A DNA stretch of 64,000 bases from Clostridiaceae bacterium (GCA_902363625.1 CABJAS010000003.1:1-64000); one strand, 5' to 3'. Positions 52,524-61,022 are shown, numbered from the stretch's first letter. Numbers and translations: made by a program. Notes: a model not told the origin generated them from the sequence alone.

Positions 52524-53246
52524 CTAATCGAAACACTTTTTCTTGCCCATCTGTGTATTGGTCGAAATCAGTCGTTTTCTCCCCTCTACTTTCACTAGAT
52601 TTTCAAGTTCCTTTAAAGCATCCTTGCCGATCCAGACCTGTGTCTTATTGCCACGATCAACCAATTCATGAGACAGCAGCAGTGCTTTTTCATTATAGTT
52701 AAAATCACGTTTGCCAATTTCTCTTAGTGCCCATGACACTGCCTTTTTCACATGTTCACGTTCATCATCTGAATTTTCCTTAATATATTCCAGATAGCGA
52801 GATAATACGTCTTCTTCTATCTCTTTTTCATGAATGGCAGCTGAAGCAATCAAAGTAAACGCTGCTCTTTTTTTATAAGTTTCGTTTGAATCCACCCACT
52901 GATCAATCAATCTCTCATAGCCTTTTATTTTAATAATAAGATTCTTACATAGATGATCACACAGATCCCATGAATAGACCTCTTTCATCAAGGTATCGAT
53001 CTGATCTAGTGTCATTGTTTTCTTATCGAATAAAAGCACAGCTAACAATTTAGCTTCATGATATCCACTATCCCATAACGCCATTGCCAGTTCATCCGAC
53101 TTCGTCAGCCTTTTTGCGAGTTTACGAATATCTCCGGTAGAAACACCGATACTGTTTTCTTCCGGTATACCCATTTTAACAACATTAGCCTTATATTTTT
53201 CTGTTGCCATCATTTGAAGTTCTTTTATTATTTCCTGACTATTCAT
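52524..53246 (-). CDS. DNA alkylation repair protein (AlkD-like HEAT-repeat glycosylase)
   Basis: About 240 residues from ATG 53244-53246 (AGGAGGG upstream). The all-helical HEAT-like repeats of AlkD are visible, with the family segments GIPEENSIGVSTGDIRKLAK, DSGYHEAKLLAVLLFDKK and the later EREHVKKAVSWALREIGKRD. AlkD removes N3- and N7-alkylpurines from DNA. The conserved W and R/K residues of the active face are present in the general pattern, but I could not check each one. It is monocistronic and convergent with the lipoprotein gene. Confidence 0.88.
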   Translation of the reverse strand: MNSQEIIKELQMMATEKYKANVVKMGIPEENSIGVSTGDIRKLAKRLTKSDELAMALWDSGYHEAKLLAVLLFDKKTMTLDQIDTLMKEVYSWDLCDHLCKNLIIKIKGYERLIDQWVDSNETYKKRAAFTLIASAAIHEKEIEEDVLSRYLEYIKENSDDEREHVKKAVSWALREIGKRDFNYNEKALLLSHELVDRGNKTQVWIGKDALKELENLVKVEGRKRLISTNTQMGKKKCFD

Positions 53247-53320
53247 CTTAAACCCTCCTGAATCTATCGTATCATCATTTATTTTATAAGTCATTAACTA
53301 ACCATGAAAAGAAAAACTTA

Positions 53321-53348
53321 TTGAATAAATAAAATATAAAGTTATAAT
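53321..53348 (+). promoter_or_regulatory. Promoter of the thiamine operon
   Basis: TTGAAT (53321-53326), 16-bp spacer, TATAAT (53343-53348), about 10 bp before the TPP aptamer. Confidence 0.7.
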
Positions 53349-53356
53349 AAAGGTGT

Positions 53357-53445
53357 GAGCGGGAGCCTGTAGGCAGGCTGAGAGGGAATGACGCAATATT
53401 CCGACCGATAACCTGATTTGGATAATGCCAACGTAGGGAATCCTT
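53357..53445 (+). promoter_or_regulatory. TPP riboswitch (thi-box)
   Basis: The thi-box conserved blocks are all seen in order: GGGAGCC, GGCTGAGAGGG, ATAACCTGATTTGGATAATGCC (from 53409, split here into its parts) and CGTAGGGAA. The variable P3 stem lies between. It is followed by a terminator at 53460, so TPP binding should stop transcription of tenA-thiM-thiED. Confidence 0.97.
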
Positions 53446-53459
53446 AGACGTATTTTTAG

Positions 53460-53487
53460 GACGAGCCTATATCGGTTCGTCTTTTTT
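53460..53487 (+). terminator. Riboswitch-controlled terminator
   Basis: GACGAGCC / GGTTCGTC stem with a TATATC loop and six T, 14 bp before the tenA start. Confidence 0.9.
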
Positions 53488-53501
53488 ATTAAGGAGGAAT
53501 T

Positions 53502-54173
53502 ATGACATTTTTAGAAACATTGATTGAAGAAAATATGCTGACATGGCAGCAGTATCTGGAACATCCTTTTATTAAGAAAATGGCAGAAGGCAGTTTAAAA
53601 CTGAGCCTTTACCATCATTATTTGATTGAAGACACACTCTACCTCAAGGAATTTGGAAGAGTGTATGCTTATGCTTTATATAAGGCAGATACCCTACAGC
53701 AAATGCGTTATTTTTATGAAATGTTATCGATCGTCCAAAAAAATGAAGCTTACAGCCGCATTTTGCATCTTCAGGAATTAGGAGAAGATATCAATGAGGT
53801 TGAAAACAGAACCCCTCACCCCATCAACGCCGAATATACGACTTATATGCTGGATATCGCTAAAAGCGGAGACGTAGTTGATGTTTTAGCCGCTTCTTTG
53901 CCTTGTATGGTCAGCTATCACTTCATTGCCGATCACTATGTGAAAAAATCAAAGCATGTCCTCGACCATCACTTCTATGGACAATGGTTCAGTGACTACA
54001 GCAATGAATCCTATGCTTACTACACATCACGCTGGGCAGATGTATTTAATCAGCTAAGTGCAGCAATCGACGAAGATCACAAAAACAAACTACGAAAAAT
54101 ATTTAAAGAATGCTCTCTCCACGAATTAAAATTCTGGGATATGGCATATCAGAAAGGAAAAGAATATGTTTAA
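53502..54173 (+). CDS. tenA: TenA-family aminopyrimidine aminohydrolase/thiaminase II
   Basis: A 223-residue all-alpha TenA protein. The conserved Cys is in LAASLPCMVSYHFIAD, with the family YxxY/E region YSNESYAYYTSRW near residue 170 and the N-terminal LKLSLYHHYLIEDTLYLKEF. It hydrolyses formylaminopyrimidine or thiamine breakdown products so the HMP ring can be reused. First gene of the riboswitch operon, with an AAGGAGG site; it overlaps thiM by 8 bp. Confidence 0.94.
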   Translation: MTFLETLIEENMLTWQQYLEHPFIKKMAEGSLKLSLYHHYLIEDTLYLKEFGRVYAYALYKADTLQQMRYFYEMLSIVQKNEAYSRILHLQELGEDINEVENRTPHPINAEYTTYMLDIAKSGDVVDVLAASLPCMVSYHFIADHYVKKSKHVLDHHFYGQWFSDYSNESYAYYTSRWADVFNQLSAAIDEDHKNKLRKIFKECSLHELKFWDMAYQKGKEYV

Positions 54174-54990
54174 AGAAATAAAAGAAAATGTAAAAAAGCA
54201 ACACCCCTTAATCCACTGCATTACCAACTATGTAACAGTCAATGATGTCGCCAACATGATTTTAGCGGTTGATGGTTCTCCTATCATGGCAGATGAAATC
54301 AAAGAAGCTGCCGATATCACATCAATCACTAACGCTTTAGTAATCAATATCGGTACATTGAATCAAACAAAAGTAGAATCAATGATTGCAGCAGGTAAAA
54401 AAGCAAACGAGCTTCATCATCCTGTCATCTTAGATCCGGTTGGTGCCGGTGCTTCTCCATATCGCAATGAAGTCACTGAGCGTCTTTTAAAGGAAGTTCA
54501 ATTCACTGTTATTAAAGGCAATATTTCTGAAATTAAATGCATTGCCCAAAAAACAAATACCACATCCGGAGTGGATGCCAATGATGCCGATCTCGTTAAT
54601 GAAGACAACCTTGATGAAGTAATTGCTTTCGCTAAAAAGCTAAGTCAGCAGACCGGAGCAGTCATCGCTATTACGGGTCCTATTGATATTGTCTGTGATG
54701 AACAACAAACTTATTTAATTAAAAACGGACATCCAATGATGTCAAAAATTACCGGAACCGGATGTATGTTAGCTGGCGTTATTGCCGTTTATATTGCCGC
54801 TAATCCGTCAAATTCATTAGAAGCTACCGCCTGCGCTATTACCATGATGGGAGTAGCCGGGGAACTTGCCAACACTAAAATGAATACTCTGCAAAGCGGT
54901 ACCTCTAGTTTCCGTACCTATTTGATCGATGCTATGAGTATGATAGATATAGATACATTAAATGGAGGAATGAAAGTTGAAATTCAATAG
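54166..54990 (+). CDS. thiM: Hydroxyethylthiazole kinase
   Basis: A 274-residue ribokinase-like kinase. HCITNYVTVNDVANMILAV at the start, LDPVGAGASPYRN, VIKGNISEI and the anion hole KITGTGCMLAGVIA (catalytic Cys) match ThiM. It phosphorylates hydroxyethylthiazole salvaged from the medium for coupling by ThiE. It overlaps thiE-thiD by 14 bp. Confidence 0.96.
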   Translation: MFKEIKENVKKQHPLIHCITNYVTVNDVANMILAVDGSPIMADEIKEAADITSITNALVINIGTLNQTKVESMIAAGKKANELHHPVILDPVGAGASPYRNEVTERLLKEVQFTVIKGNISEIKCIAQKTNTTSGVDANDADLVNEDNLDEVIAFAKKLSQQTGAVIAITGPIDIVCDEQQTYLIKNGHPMMSKITGTGCMLAGVIAVYIAANPSNSLEATACAITMMGVAGELANTKMNTLQSGTSSFRTYLIDAMSMIDIDTLNGGMKVEIQ

Positions 54991-56401
54991 AAACGACTTA
55001 GGTCTATACTTAGTCACCGATCAGCGCTGGCTCAATGGACGTTCTTTAGTCAATGACGTTCGTCAGGCAATTCTTGGCGGAGTGACCATGGTACAGCTTC
55101 GTGAAAAAGAACTGGATGACGATCAGTTTATAAAAATCGCAAAGGAAGTTAAAGCATTGTGTCAGGAATATCGTATTCCTTTTATTATCAATGATAATAT
55201 TCAAGTCGCTTTGGCAGTGGATGCCGATGGTGTTCATGTCGGACAAAGTGATATGGAAGCATCAAAAGTAAGAGAACTCATTGGACCTGATAAAATTTTA
55301 GGTGTTTCTGCTCATAGTATTGAAGAAGGATTGATCGCAAAAGCAAATGGGGCGGACTATTTAGGCATCGGTGCCATGTTTGCAACCACATCAAAGGACG
55401 ACGCTACATCCGTTTCATTGGAAACAATGAACGCAATTATGGAAGCTACGCAGCTGCCGGCAGTTGCGATCGGCGGCATCAGCCTTGACAATCTTTCCCA
55501 ATTCAAAGGTACTTCAATCGATGGAATTGCTGTCATCTCAGCTATCCTAGCTCAGGAAAATATCTACCAAGCCGCTTATGATCTTCGTTTAGGAATGAAT
55601 ACATATCTGCGCAGTCAAATAAAAAAAGTGTTAACCATTGCCGGATCGGATTCCAGCGGTGGTGCCGGTATTCAAGCCGATCTAAAAACCATGAGTGCTT
55701 TACATACCTATGGAATGAGCGCAATCACAGCTTTAACTGCCCAAAATACAACCGGTGTCTATGGAATCATGGATACTCCCCCCGATTTTCTTGAAAATCA
55801 GCTCAAATGTATTTTTACTGATATCTATCCCGATGCTATCAAGATTGGGATGGTCAGTCAGCATTCATTAGTCGACTGCATTGCCGATCAGCTGATTAAA
55901 TATAAAGCAAAGAGGATTGTATTAGATCCGGTCATGGTATCAACGAGTGGCTCACAATTAATGCAAAATGAAGCAACTGTTAAGCTGTTAGAACGATTAA
56001 TTCCTTTGGCGGATATCATTACTCCCAATCTAAGTGAAGCCGAGGTTATTTCGCAAATGACCATTAAGACTAAAGAAGAAATGATTTTAGCCGCTAAGAA
56101 AATCAGTCAAAGCTATAATGGATATATTCTGATTAAAGGAGGACACTTTGATGGCAATGCCGATGACCTTGTTTATCATAATGGAACGATTACTTGGCTT
56201 ACTGCTCCTAAGTTGAATAATCCCAATACCCACGGAACAGGATGTACCCTTTCTAGTGCTATTGCTTGTTTTTTAGCGAAGGGAGAAACACCAATGGAAG
56301 CGATTATTCATGGGAAAGAATACGTCTATCAGGCAATCGCCTATGGAATGAAGTTAGGAAACGGACGCGGACCGCTCAATCATCTTTGGAATTCAAAATA
56401 A
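54977..56401 (+). CDS. ThiE-ThiD fusion: thiamine-phosphate synthase and HMP/HMP-P kinase
   Basis: A 474-residue fusion. Residues 1-205 are ThiE: LYLVTDQRWLNGRSL, MVQLREKELDDDQF, INDNIQVALAVDADGVHVGQ and AIGGISLDNL. Residues 210-474 are ThiD: LTIAGSDSSGGAGIQADLKT, VMVSTSGSQLM, PNLSEAEVI and HGTGCTLSSAIACFL. ThiD phosphorylates HMP twice and ThiE joins HMP-PP with thiazole phosphate to TMP. The start is TTG 54977-54979 behind GGAGGAATG in the thiM end; no better ATG fits. Having both steps in one chain suits pyrimidine handover in a salvage pathway. Confidence 0.96.
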   Translation: MKFNRNDLGLYLVTDQRWLNGRSLVNDVRQAILGGVTMVQLREKELDDDQFIKIAKEVKALCQEYRIPFIINDNIQVALAVDADGVHVGQSDMEASKVRELIGPDKILGVSAHSIEEGLIAKANGADYLGIGAMFATTSKDDATSVSLETMNAIMEATQLPAVAIGGISLDNLSQFKGTSIDGIAVISAILAQENIYQAAYDLRLGMNTYLRSQIKKVLTIAGSDSSGGAGIQADLKTMSALHTYGMSAITALTAQNTTGVYGIMDTPPDFLENQLKCIFTDIYPDAIKIGMVSQHSLVDCIADQLIKYKAKRIVLDPVMVSTSGSQLMQNEATVKLLERLIPLADIITPNLSEAEVISQMTIKTKEEMILAAKKISQSYNGYILIKGGHFDGNADDLVYHNGTITWLTAPKLNNPNTHGTGCTLSSAIACFLAKGETPMEAIIHGKEYVYQAIAYGMKLGNGRGPLNHLWNSK

Positions 56402-56404
56402 AAT

Positions 56405-56442
56405 AAAAAAAGGATAGCTAAATGAATATAGCCTTCCTTTTT
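56405..56442 (+). terminator. Terminator after the thiamine operon
   Basis: AAGGATAGCTA / TATAGCCTTCCTT imperfect stem with an 8-nt loop and six T. Confidence 0.75.
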
Positions 56443-56517
56443 TATTCCTAATTTCCGCAAGATAAAGCAATATATAATGTCAAGATTCTGCTATAATGGG
56501 ACAAAGGGGGAATCATG

Positions 56518-57339
56518 ATGATTGAATTGCCAGAAGCTATCAGTATCGCCGCGGATTTAAGAAAAACTATTCTCAATAAAAAAATCATACAAGTCGGTGG
56601 TCAATTCACCGGTCATAAGTTTACCTTTTACGAGGGTGACCCTAATCAATACAATCAGCTTCTCACGGGTAAAACTGTGACAAACATCATTGATCGTCAT
56701 TTCTATATAGAAATCGTGATTGAAGACTATACGTTATTATTTCGGGATGGTGCCAATTTACGTTACTGCCAAGATCAGTCTCTGCCTAAAAAAAGCAAGC
56801 TGCAGCTCATCTTTGATGATGGAAGCTATTTAAACATGACGACTTCGATGTATGCCGCCATCGGTCTATTTAAAACAGCAGACGGCTGCAACAATCCTTA
56901 TTATCAGCACGAACTTTATACCATTGGACCATTGCATCCTGATTTTACGTATGACTATTTTAAAAGCCTGTTGAATGAACATACATTAAAACTTAGTACC
57001 AAGGCTTTTTTAGCGACAGACCAGCGTATTTTAGGTGTTGGTAACGGAACCGTACAGGATATTTTATTTAATGCCCGCATTCATCCTAAAAGAAAGATGA
57101 AAACACTCAGTGAGGATGAATTGAGATTCCTCTATGAAAGCTTACTATCCACCTTAAACACTATGATTGCATTACATGGAAGGGATACCGAAAAAGATAT
57201 TTTCAATCAACCCGGTGGTTATCCAACGATTTTAAGCAAAAACACCTATAAGAATCCTTGCCCTGTCTGCCATCAGCCATTATGTAAGGAACAATACTTA
57301 GGTGGGAGTATCTACTACTGTGTGCATTGTCAAATTTAA
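56518..57339 (+). CDS. Fpg/Nei-family protein lacking the N-terminal catalytic proline
   Basis: About 273 residues with the fold order of formamidopyrimidine-DNA glycosylases: N-terminal beta-sandwich, H2TH domain (FLATDQRILGVGNGTVQDIL, with the DQ-GxGN signature), and a C-terminal zinc finger (CPVCHQPL... and YYCVHCQI). The N-terminus is MIELPEAISI instead of MPELPE: the Glu is kept but the catalytic Pro becomes Ile. I use the second of two adjacent ATG codons (56518); starting at 56515 would also not restore Pro. It may be a DNA-binding or altered-chemistry member. It is monocistronic. Confidence 0.85.
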   Translation: MIELPEAISIAADLRKTILNKKIIQVGGQFTGHKFTFYEGDPNQYNQLLTGKTVTNIIDRHFYIEIVIEDYTLLFRDGANLRYCQDQSLPKKSKLQLIFDDGSYLNMTTSMYAAIGLFKTADGCNNPYYQHELYTIGPLHPDFTYDYFKSLLNEHTLKLSTKAFLATDQRILGVGNGTVQDILFNARIHPKRKMKTLSEDELRFLYESLLSTLNTMIALHGRDTEKDIFNQPGGYPTILSKNTYKNPCPVCHQPLCKEQYLGGSIYYCVHCQI

Positions 57340-57344
57340 TAAGT

Positions 57345-57373
57345 AAAGCATTTCAATCTGAAATGCTTTTTTG
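57345..57373 (+). terminator. Terminator after the Fpg/Nei-like gene
   Basis: AAAGCATTTCA / TGAAATGCTTT stem with a 3-nt loop, then T. The stretch to 57486 holds nothing I recognise. Confidence 0.85.
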
Positions 57374-57486
57374 TTTTAATAAAAGTTAAATGTCTTCCCA
57401 TATACATAATGAACAAGACGTTTTCTTTATTCAAAAAGTTAATCTTTATTTCAAGATTAACTCCTTTAAAAGAATTCTATTTTTTA

Positions 57487-58044
57487 TCAATACTGTAACC
57501 GATCAATATCAAATTGCTTATTTTTATCCAACTGTACTGCCCATAATGTTATTTCCACATCACTCGATAAATAGTAAAATGTAAATGATGCCTGCTTTAA
57601 GCTTCCGCCCTCATAAGCAATATTATCGACACGACCATCTAATATACCAGAGACATACTTGTAATTTGTTGTCTCATCTTCATCATAATAATAAATGTTC
57701 CCATCCATCAAAGCCTCATACCAAATTCTCTGATGATCTACTATTTCATAAGCTAACGGCATATGATCTCCATGCGTAGAAGAATAGAAATAACTGCTTT
57801 CATCAATATACATATGACTTAACAGCAGCACCTCTTCCTCATCAAAGGTTTTAGCCATGCTCACCCCAAATTTTGCGTCTTCAAACTCAATATAACCGAT
57901 TATTTCATCAATGGATTCATATATATCAGAAGTATCCAATACATCTTGAACAAATGTTTTAAATGATAAGTCTACTCCACAGCCTGATAGCATCATAACT
58001 AGCGCTATAACACAAAACAATTTTCCGATCTTATTTCTCCCCAT
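57487..58044 (-). CDS. Lipoprotein of unknown function
   Basis: A 185-residue protein with a lipoprotein signal (LFCVIALVMMLSGCGVDL; mature Cys near residue 22). The mature part is rich in acidic and aromatic residues, with no motif I recognise. It lies between the Fpg-like gene and rplT on the minus strand and seems to be transcribed alone. The function is unknown. Confidence 0.75.
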   Translation of the reverse strand: MGRNKIGKLFCVIALVMMLSGCGVDLSFKTFVQDVLDTSDIYESIDEIIGYIEFEDAKFGVSMAKTFDEEEVLLLSHMYIDESSYFYSSTHGDHMPLAYEIVDHQRIWYEALMDGNIYYYDEDETTNYKYVSGILDGRVDNIAYEGGSLKQASFTFYYLSSDVEITLWAVQLDKNKQFDIDRLQY

Positions 58045-58072
58045 TACCCAATTTCTCCTCTTTGTCTCATAA

Positions 58073-58096
58073 ATAAAAAAGAACCCGGGGGTTCTA
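58073..58096 (-). terminator. Terminator after rplT
   Basis: AGAACC / GGTTCT stem with a CGGG-type loop (58080-58095) and a T run on the minus strand (58073-58079 as A). Confidence 0.85.
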
Positions 58097-58097
58097 A

Positions 58098-58451
58098 TTA
58101 GTTAGCTGCTTTAGCTTTTTCTACGATTGCTGTAAATGCTTCAGGATCACAGATAGCGATTTCTGATAACATTTTTCTGTTGATTTCGATACCAGCAACT
58201 TTTAATCCATGCATTAATTTAGAATATGAAATATCATTCATTCTAGCTGCCGCATTGATACGTGCAATCCATAACTTTCTCATTTCACGTTTTAATGCTT
58301 TTCTATCTCTATAAGCATACTCTAATGAGTTCATTACTTGTTCATTAGCTGTTTTATATAAAGTATGTTTTGATCCATAGTACCCTTTAGCTAATTTTAA
58401 AATTTTCTTTCTTCTACGTCTAGTAGTATATCCACCTTTTACTCTTGCCAT
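58098..58451 (-). CDS. rplT: 50S ribosomal protein L20
   Basis: A 117-residue protein, starting [20 protein letters not shown] with the L20 core [20 protein letters not shown] and [18 protein letters not shown]. Length is standard. It binds 23S rRNA early in assembly and, in Firmicutes, represses its own operon by binding the infC leader. Last gene of infC-rpmI-rplT. Confidence 0.98.
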   Translation of the reverse strand: MARVKGGYTTRRRRKKILKLAKGYYGSKHTLYKTANEQVMNSLEYAYRDRKALKREMRKLWIARINAAARMNDISYSKLMHGLKVAGIEINRKMLSEIAICDPEAFTAIVEKAKAAN

Positions 58452-58466
58452 GTTTTCGACCTCCTA

Positions 58467-58661
58467 TTAACCTTGTAATCTAGATTTAATTCTCTTGTAA
58501 TCGCTCTTAGAAACTAAAGTAGCTTTAGCCAAATGTTTCTTTTGTTTATGTGTTTTGTTATGAGCCATATGAGATACGTAAGCATGGCTACGTTTCAATT
58601 TTCCACTTGCTGTTCTTTTAATACGTTTTTTTAATCCACTGTGTGATTTCATTTTTGGCAT
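58467..58661 (-). CDS. rpmI: 50S ribosomal protein L35
   Basis: A 64-residue basic protein, starting [20 protein letters not shown] and including [20 protein letters not shown], the L35 signature. It lies between infC and rplT with short spacers and GGAGG-type sites. Confidence 0.98.
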   Translation of the reverse strand: MPKMKSHSGLKKRIKRTASGKLKRSHAYVSHMAHNKTHKQKKHLAKATLVSKSDYKRIKSRLQG

Positions 58662-58679
58662 AGTTAAATCCTCCTAATT

Positions 58680-59216
58680 TTATTTCTTCTTTGGTGCTAA
58701 TATAGCCGTTAATGTTCTGCCTTCTAATTTAGCAGGCTTCTCAATGACACTATATTCCTGACATTGAGCAACAAAATCATTAAGTATCTTTTCACCAATA
58801 TCTATATGAGCTAACTGACGACCTCTGAAGCGGACACTTACTTTCACTTTATCTCCATCAGATAGCCATTTGATTGAATGCTTTAATTTTGTATTAAAAT
58901 CGTGAACATCAATCGTTGGTGAAAGCTGTGCTTCTTTTAATGTAACGATCTTTTGATTTTTCTTCATTTCTTTTTGTTTCTTCTGTTGTTCAAAACGATA
59001 TTTACCATAATCCATGATTCGGCAAACAGGCGTTTGTGCTTTAGGAGCAACACAGACTAAATCCATCGATGCATCCCCAGCGATACGTAAAGCTTCATTA
59101 CGAGTTTTAACACCTAATTGTTCACCATTTTGATCAATTACAAGAACTTCTCTAAAACGAATTTTTTCATTCACTAACTCATCAGAACCAGTGTTGATAT
59201 ACTTATTATTGCTAAT
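58680..59216 (-). CDS. infC: Translation initiation factor IF-3 (ATT start)
   Basis: About 178 residues. The IF3-N domain begins near VNEKIRFREVLVIDQNGEQL and the IF3-C domain includes FNTKLKHSIKWLSDGDKVKV and VRFRGRQLAHIDIG, with VCRIMDYGKYRFEQQKKQ as linker. GGAGGTGG is placed 8 nt before ATT 59214-59216, giving a product beginning with the residues ISNNKYINTG after initiator Met. ATT is the rare start known for IF3 autoregulation. The upstream ATG is inside the leader and out of reach of a good site. Confidence 0.95.
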   Translation of the reverse strand: MSNNKYINTGSDELVNEKIRFREVLVIDQNGEQLGVKTRNEALRIAGDASMDLVCVAPKAQTPVCRIMDYGKYRFEQQKKQKEMKKNQKIVTLKEAQLSPTIDVHDFNTKLKHSIKWLSDGDKVKVSVRFRGRQLAHIDIGEKILNDFVAQCQEYSVIEKPAKLEGRTLTAILAPKKK

Positions 59217-59380
59217 AAAAGCCACCTCCATTGTGCTTGTTATAAAATAAAAAGTGAGTTTACATACGCGCACCCACAGTCATATCAAATAAGATAAATT
59301 GTTATCTTGTGACATTAGCCCAAAGCCTTTGGCAATCGGGCGAGAAGCAGGCACTTCTTCTTTCCACTACTTTTTACCTA
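59217..59380 (-). promoter_or_regulatory. infC-rpmI-rplT leader (L20-type ribosomal leader with attenuator)
   Basis: The minus-strand leader has a GCCTGCTTCTCGCC region, a CAAAGGCTTTG hairpin, and then GTGGGT...AACTCAC (59248-59273) followed by TTTTTATTTT, a terminator-like stem. This resembles the L20 leader of Firmicutes infC operons, where L20 causes premature termination. I match it by content and position, not by a covariance search. Confidence 0.7.
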
Positions 59381-59383
59381 GAC

Positions 59384-59412
59384 ATAATATCAAATTACTA
59401 TGATATTGTCAA
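59384..59412 (-). promoter_or_regulatory. infC operon promoter
   Basis: Minus-strand TTGACA (59407-59412), 17-bp spacer, TATTAT (59384-59389). Confidence 0.8.
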
Positions 59413-59468
59413 TACATTTCTTGTTTTATTTTGATTATAGATGTGATATAGTTTTAAAAGGTGATAAA

Positions 59469-60803
59469 ATGAATCCATTATTTATAGAACGTATGAAGAA
59501 ATTACTAAAAAACGAATATGAGGATTTTGCCAATGCGTTGAGTCAAAAACAAGTCAAGGCTCTATATTTTAATCCTAACAAGCAGGATTTAGAACCTCTC
59601 ATTGAAAAATTCCAATTAAAAAAGCACCATTTTGTTAAGAACGGGTATTATTTCGATCATGAGCGCTTTCCTTTAGGAAAACATCCTTATCATGATAGTG
59701 GGTTATATTATATTCAAGAACCCAGTGCAATGATCGTTGCTTCCTTATTAGATATTCAGCCTGATGATTATATCTTAGATATGTGTGCTGCTCCCGGCGG
59801 AAAAACCTGCTATGTAGCTAGTCAGCTTATGCAGACCGGTTTAGTGATTGCCAATGATATTAATGCCGGCAGGGCAAGCATCCTTTCTTCTAATGTGGAA
59901 CGCTTTGGATTAAGCAACACGATCGTAACAAATACTGCTCCCGGACAGTTAACCAAACAATTACCCGAATATTTTGATAAAGTGATCTTAGATGCCCCTT
60001 GTTCAGGAGAAGGGATGTTCAGAAAATTAGATCAGGCTATTGATACATGGTCCTTGGAAAAAGTAAAAGAATGTGCGTTCATTCAAAAAGAATTGATTGA
60101 GCAGGCTTATGAAGCTTTAAAACCCGGCGGAGTATTAGTTTATTCCACTTGTACTTATTCAAAAGAAGAAAATGAAGAGGTTGTTGACCATTTACTTGCA
60201 TTGCATGAAGATATCCATCTGCTGCCGATTCCTTTGCAGCATGGTATGATGCCCGGAATCGGTCATGAGGAATGCTGTCGTCTTTATCCGCATAAGCATT
60301 TTGGCGAAGGACATTTCATTGCTTTATTTCAAAAAGAAGACAGAGAAATGAAGCGACACAATGTTCCTTGCGTGGAATCAACCGTAAAAAAAGATCAAAT
60401 GGTATTGCTGAATCAATTTTATAAGGAGCATTTAAAGATTGCAGTGCCTAGCTATATTTTCGATTCACAGCAGCATCTTTATGCTATCCGACCTTATTTT
60501 CCTAAATTGAATAAAGTGAAAATTCTGCGTCAGGGACTCTATTTAGGGGAATGCAAGAAAGGTCGTTTTGAACCGAGCTATGCCTTGTCCCACTGCTTAG
60601 ACCAAAGCATGGTAAAACGCTATTATCAGTTCGATGCACAAAGCAAAGAAATACAGCAGTATTTAAAAGGGGAAACTTTACAGGGAACCGGACAAAAAGG
60701 ATATGGTGTTCTTTTCGTTGACAGCTATCCCCTTGCCTTTTATAAGGAAAATAATGGGATCGTAAAAAATCAATTTCCTAAAGGTTTAAGAAAACAGTAT
60801 TAA
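59469..60803 (+). CDS. RsmB/RsmF-type rRNA cytosine-C5 methyltransferase
   Basis: About 444 residues from ATG 59469 (AGGTGAT upstream); a longer reading starts inside the infC promoter. The NOL1/NOP2/sun-type motifs are MCAAPGGKTCYVASQLM (SAM), LDAPCSGEGMFRKLD (Cys IV), and YSTCTYSKEENEEVV (catalytic Cys VI). A C-terminal PUA-like or RsmF C-terminal domain follows (FDSQQHLYAIRPYFPKL onward). It methylates cytosine in 16S rRNA, probably like YebU/RsmF. Divergent from infC. Confidence 0.93.
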   Translation: MNPLFIERMKKLLKNEYEDFANALSQKQVKALYFNPNKQDLEPLIEKFQLKKHHFVKNGYYFDHERFPLGKHPYHDSGLYYIQEPSAMIVASLLDIQPDDYILDMCAAPGGKTCYVASQLMQTGLVIANDINAGRASILSSNVERFGLSNTIVTNTAPGQLTKQLPEYFDKVILDAPCSGEGMFRKLDQAIDTWSLEKVKECAFIQKELIEQAYEALKPGGVLVYSTCTYSKEENEEVVDHLLALHEDIHLLPIPLQHGMMPGIGHEECCRLYPHKHFGEGHFIALFQKEDREMKRHNVPCVESTVKKDQMVLLNQFYKEHLKIAVPSYIFDSQQHLYAIRPYFPKLNKVKILRQGLYLGECKKGRFEPSYALSHCLDQSMVKRYYQFDAQSKEIQQYLKGETLQGTGQKGYGVLFVDSYPLAFYKENNGIVKNQFPKGLRKQY

Positions 60804-60867
60804 TTCTTTAGAATATTTTTAGAATTTTACCCCACTATTCTTAAGACATGTTCGATATAATGCTTTA

Positions 60868-60970
60868 CAGATACAGTCTCCTTTCCTTATAAATACCAAG
60901 CACACAAAACAAATACACATCAAACAACTGTATCTAAATCTCAGCGAGCGTCTCATCAGCGCTCGTTTTT
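60868..60970 (+). ncRNA. Candidate small RNA with long-range stem and Rho-independent terminator
   Basis: The 219 bp between the methyltransferase and moxR contain TATAAT (60856-60861) with no good -35. From about 60868 the RNA would open with AGATACAGT (60869-60877), which pairs perfectly (9 bp) with ACTGTATCT (60927-60935). This closes a 49-nt, A/C-rich, unstructured loop that contains CTCCTTTCCTT, an anti-Shine-Dalgarno-like seed. A CGAGCG/CGCTCG terminator (60945-60965) with five T follows. No open reading frame with a start and ribosome binding site is present. It could instead be a 3' UTR of the upstream gene. Confidence 0.4.
60945..60970 (+). terminator. Terminator between the methyltransferase gene and moxR
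   Basis: CGAGCG (60945-60950), 9-nt loop, CGCTCG (60960-60965), five T. Confidence 0.8.
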
Positions 60971-61022
60971 CCTATTAAAAAAGGACTGTTTTCCTGTATA
61001 ATAGATATAAGGAGGGAAAAAT

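Noticed and set aside
57376..57584. Plus-strand 64-codon frame between the Fpg-like gene and the lipoprotein gene
   Set aside because: No ribosome binding site, and it overlaps the 3' end of the lipoprotein gene on the other strand.
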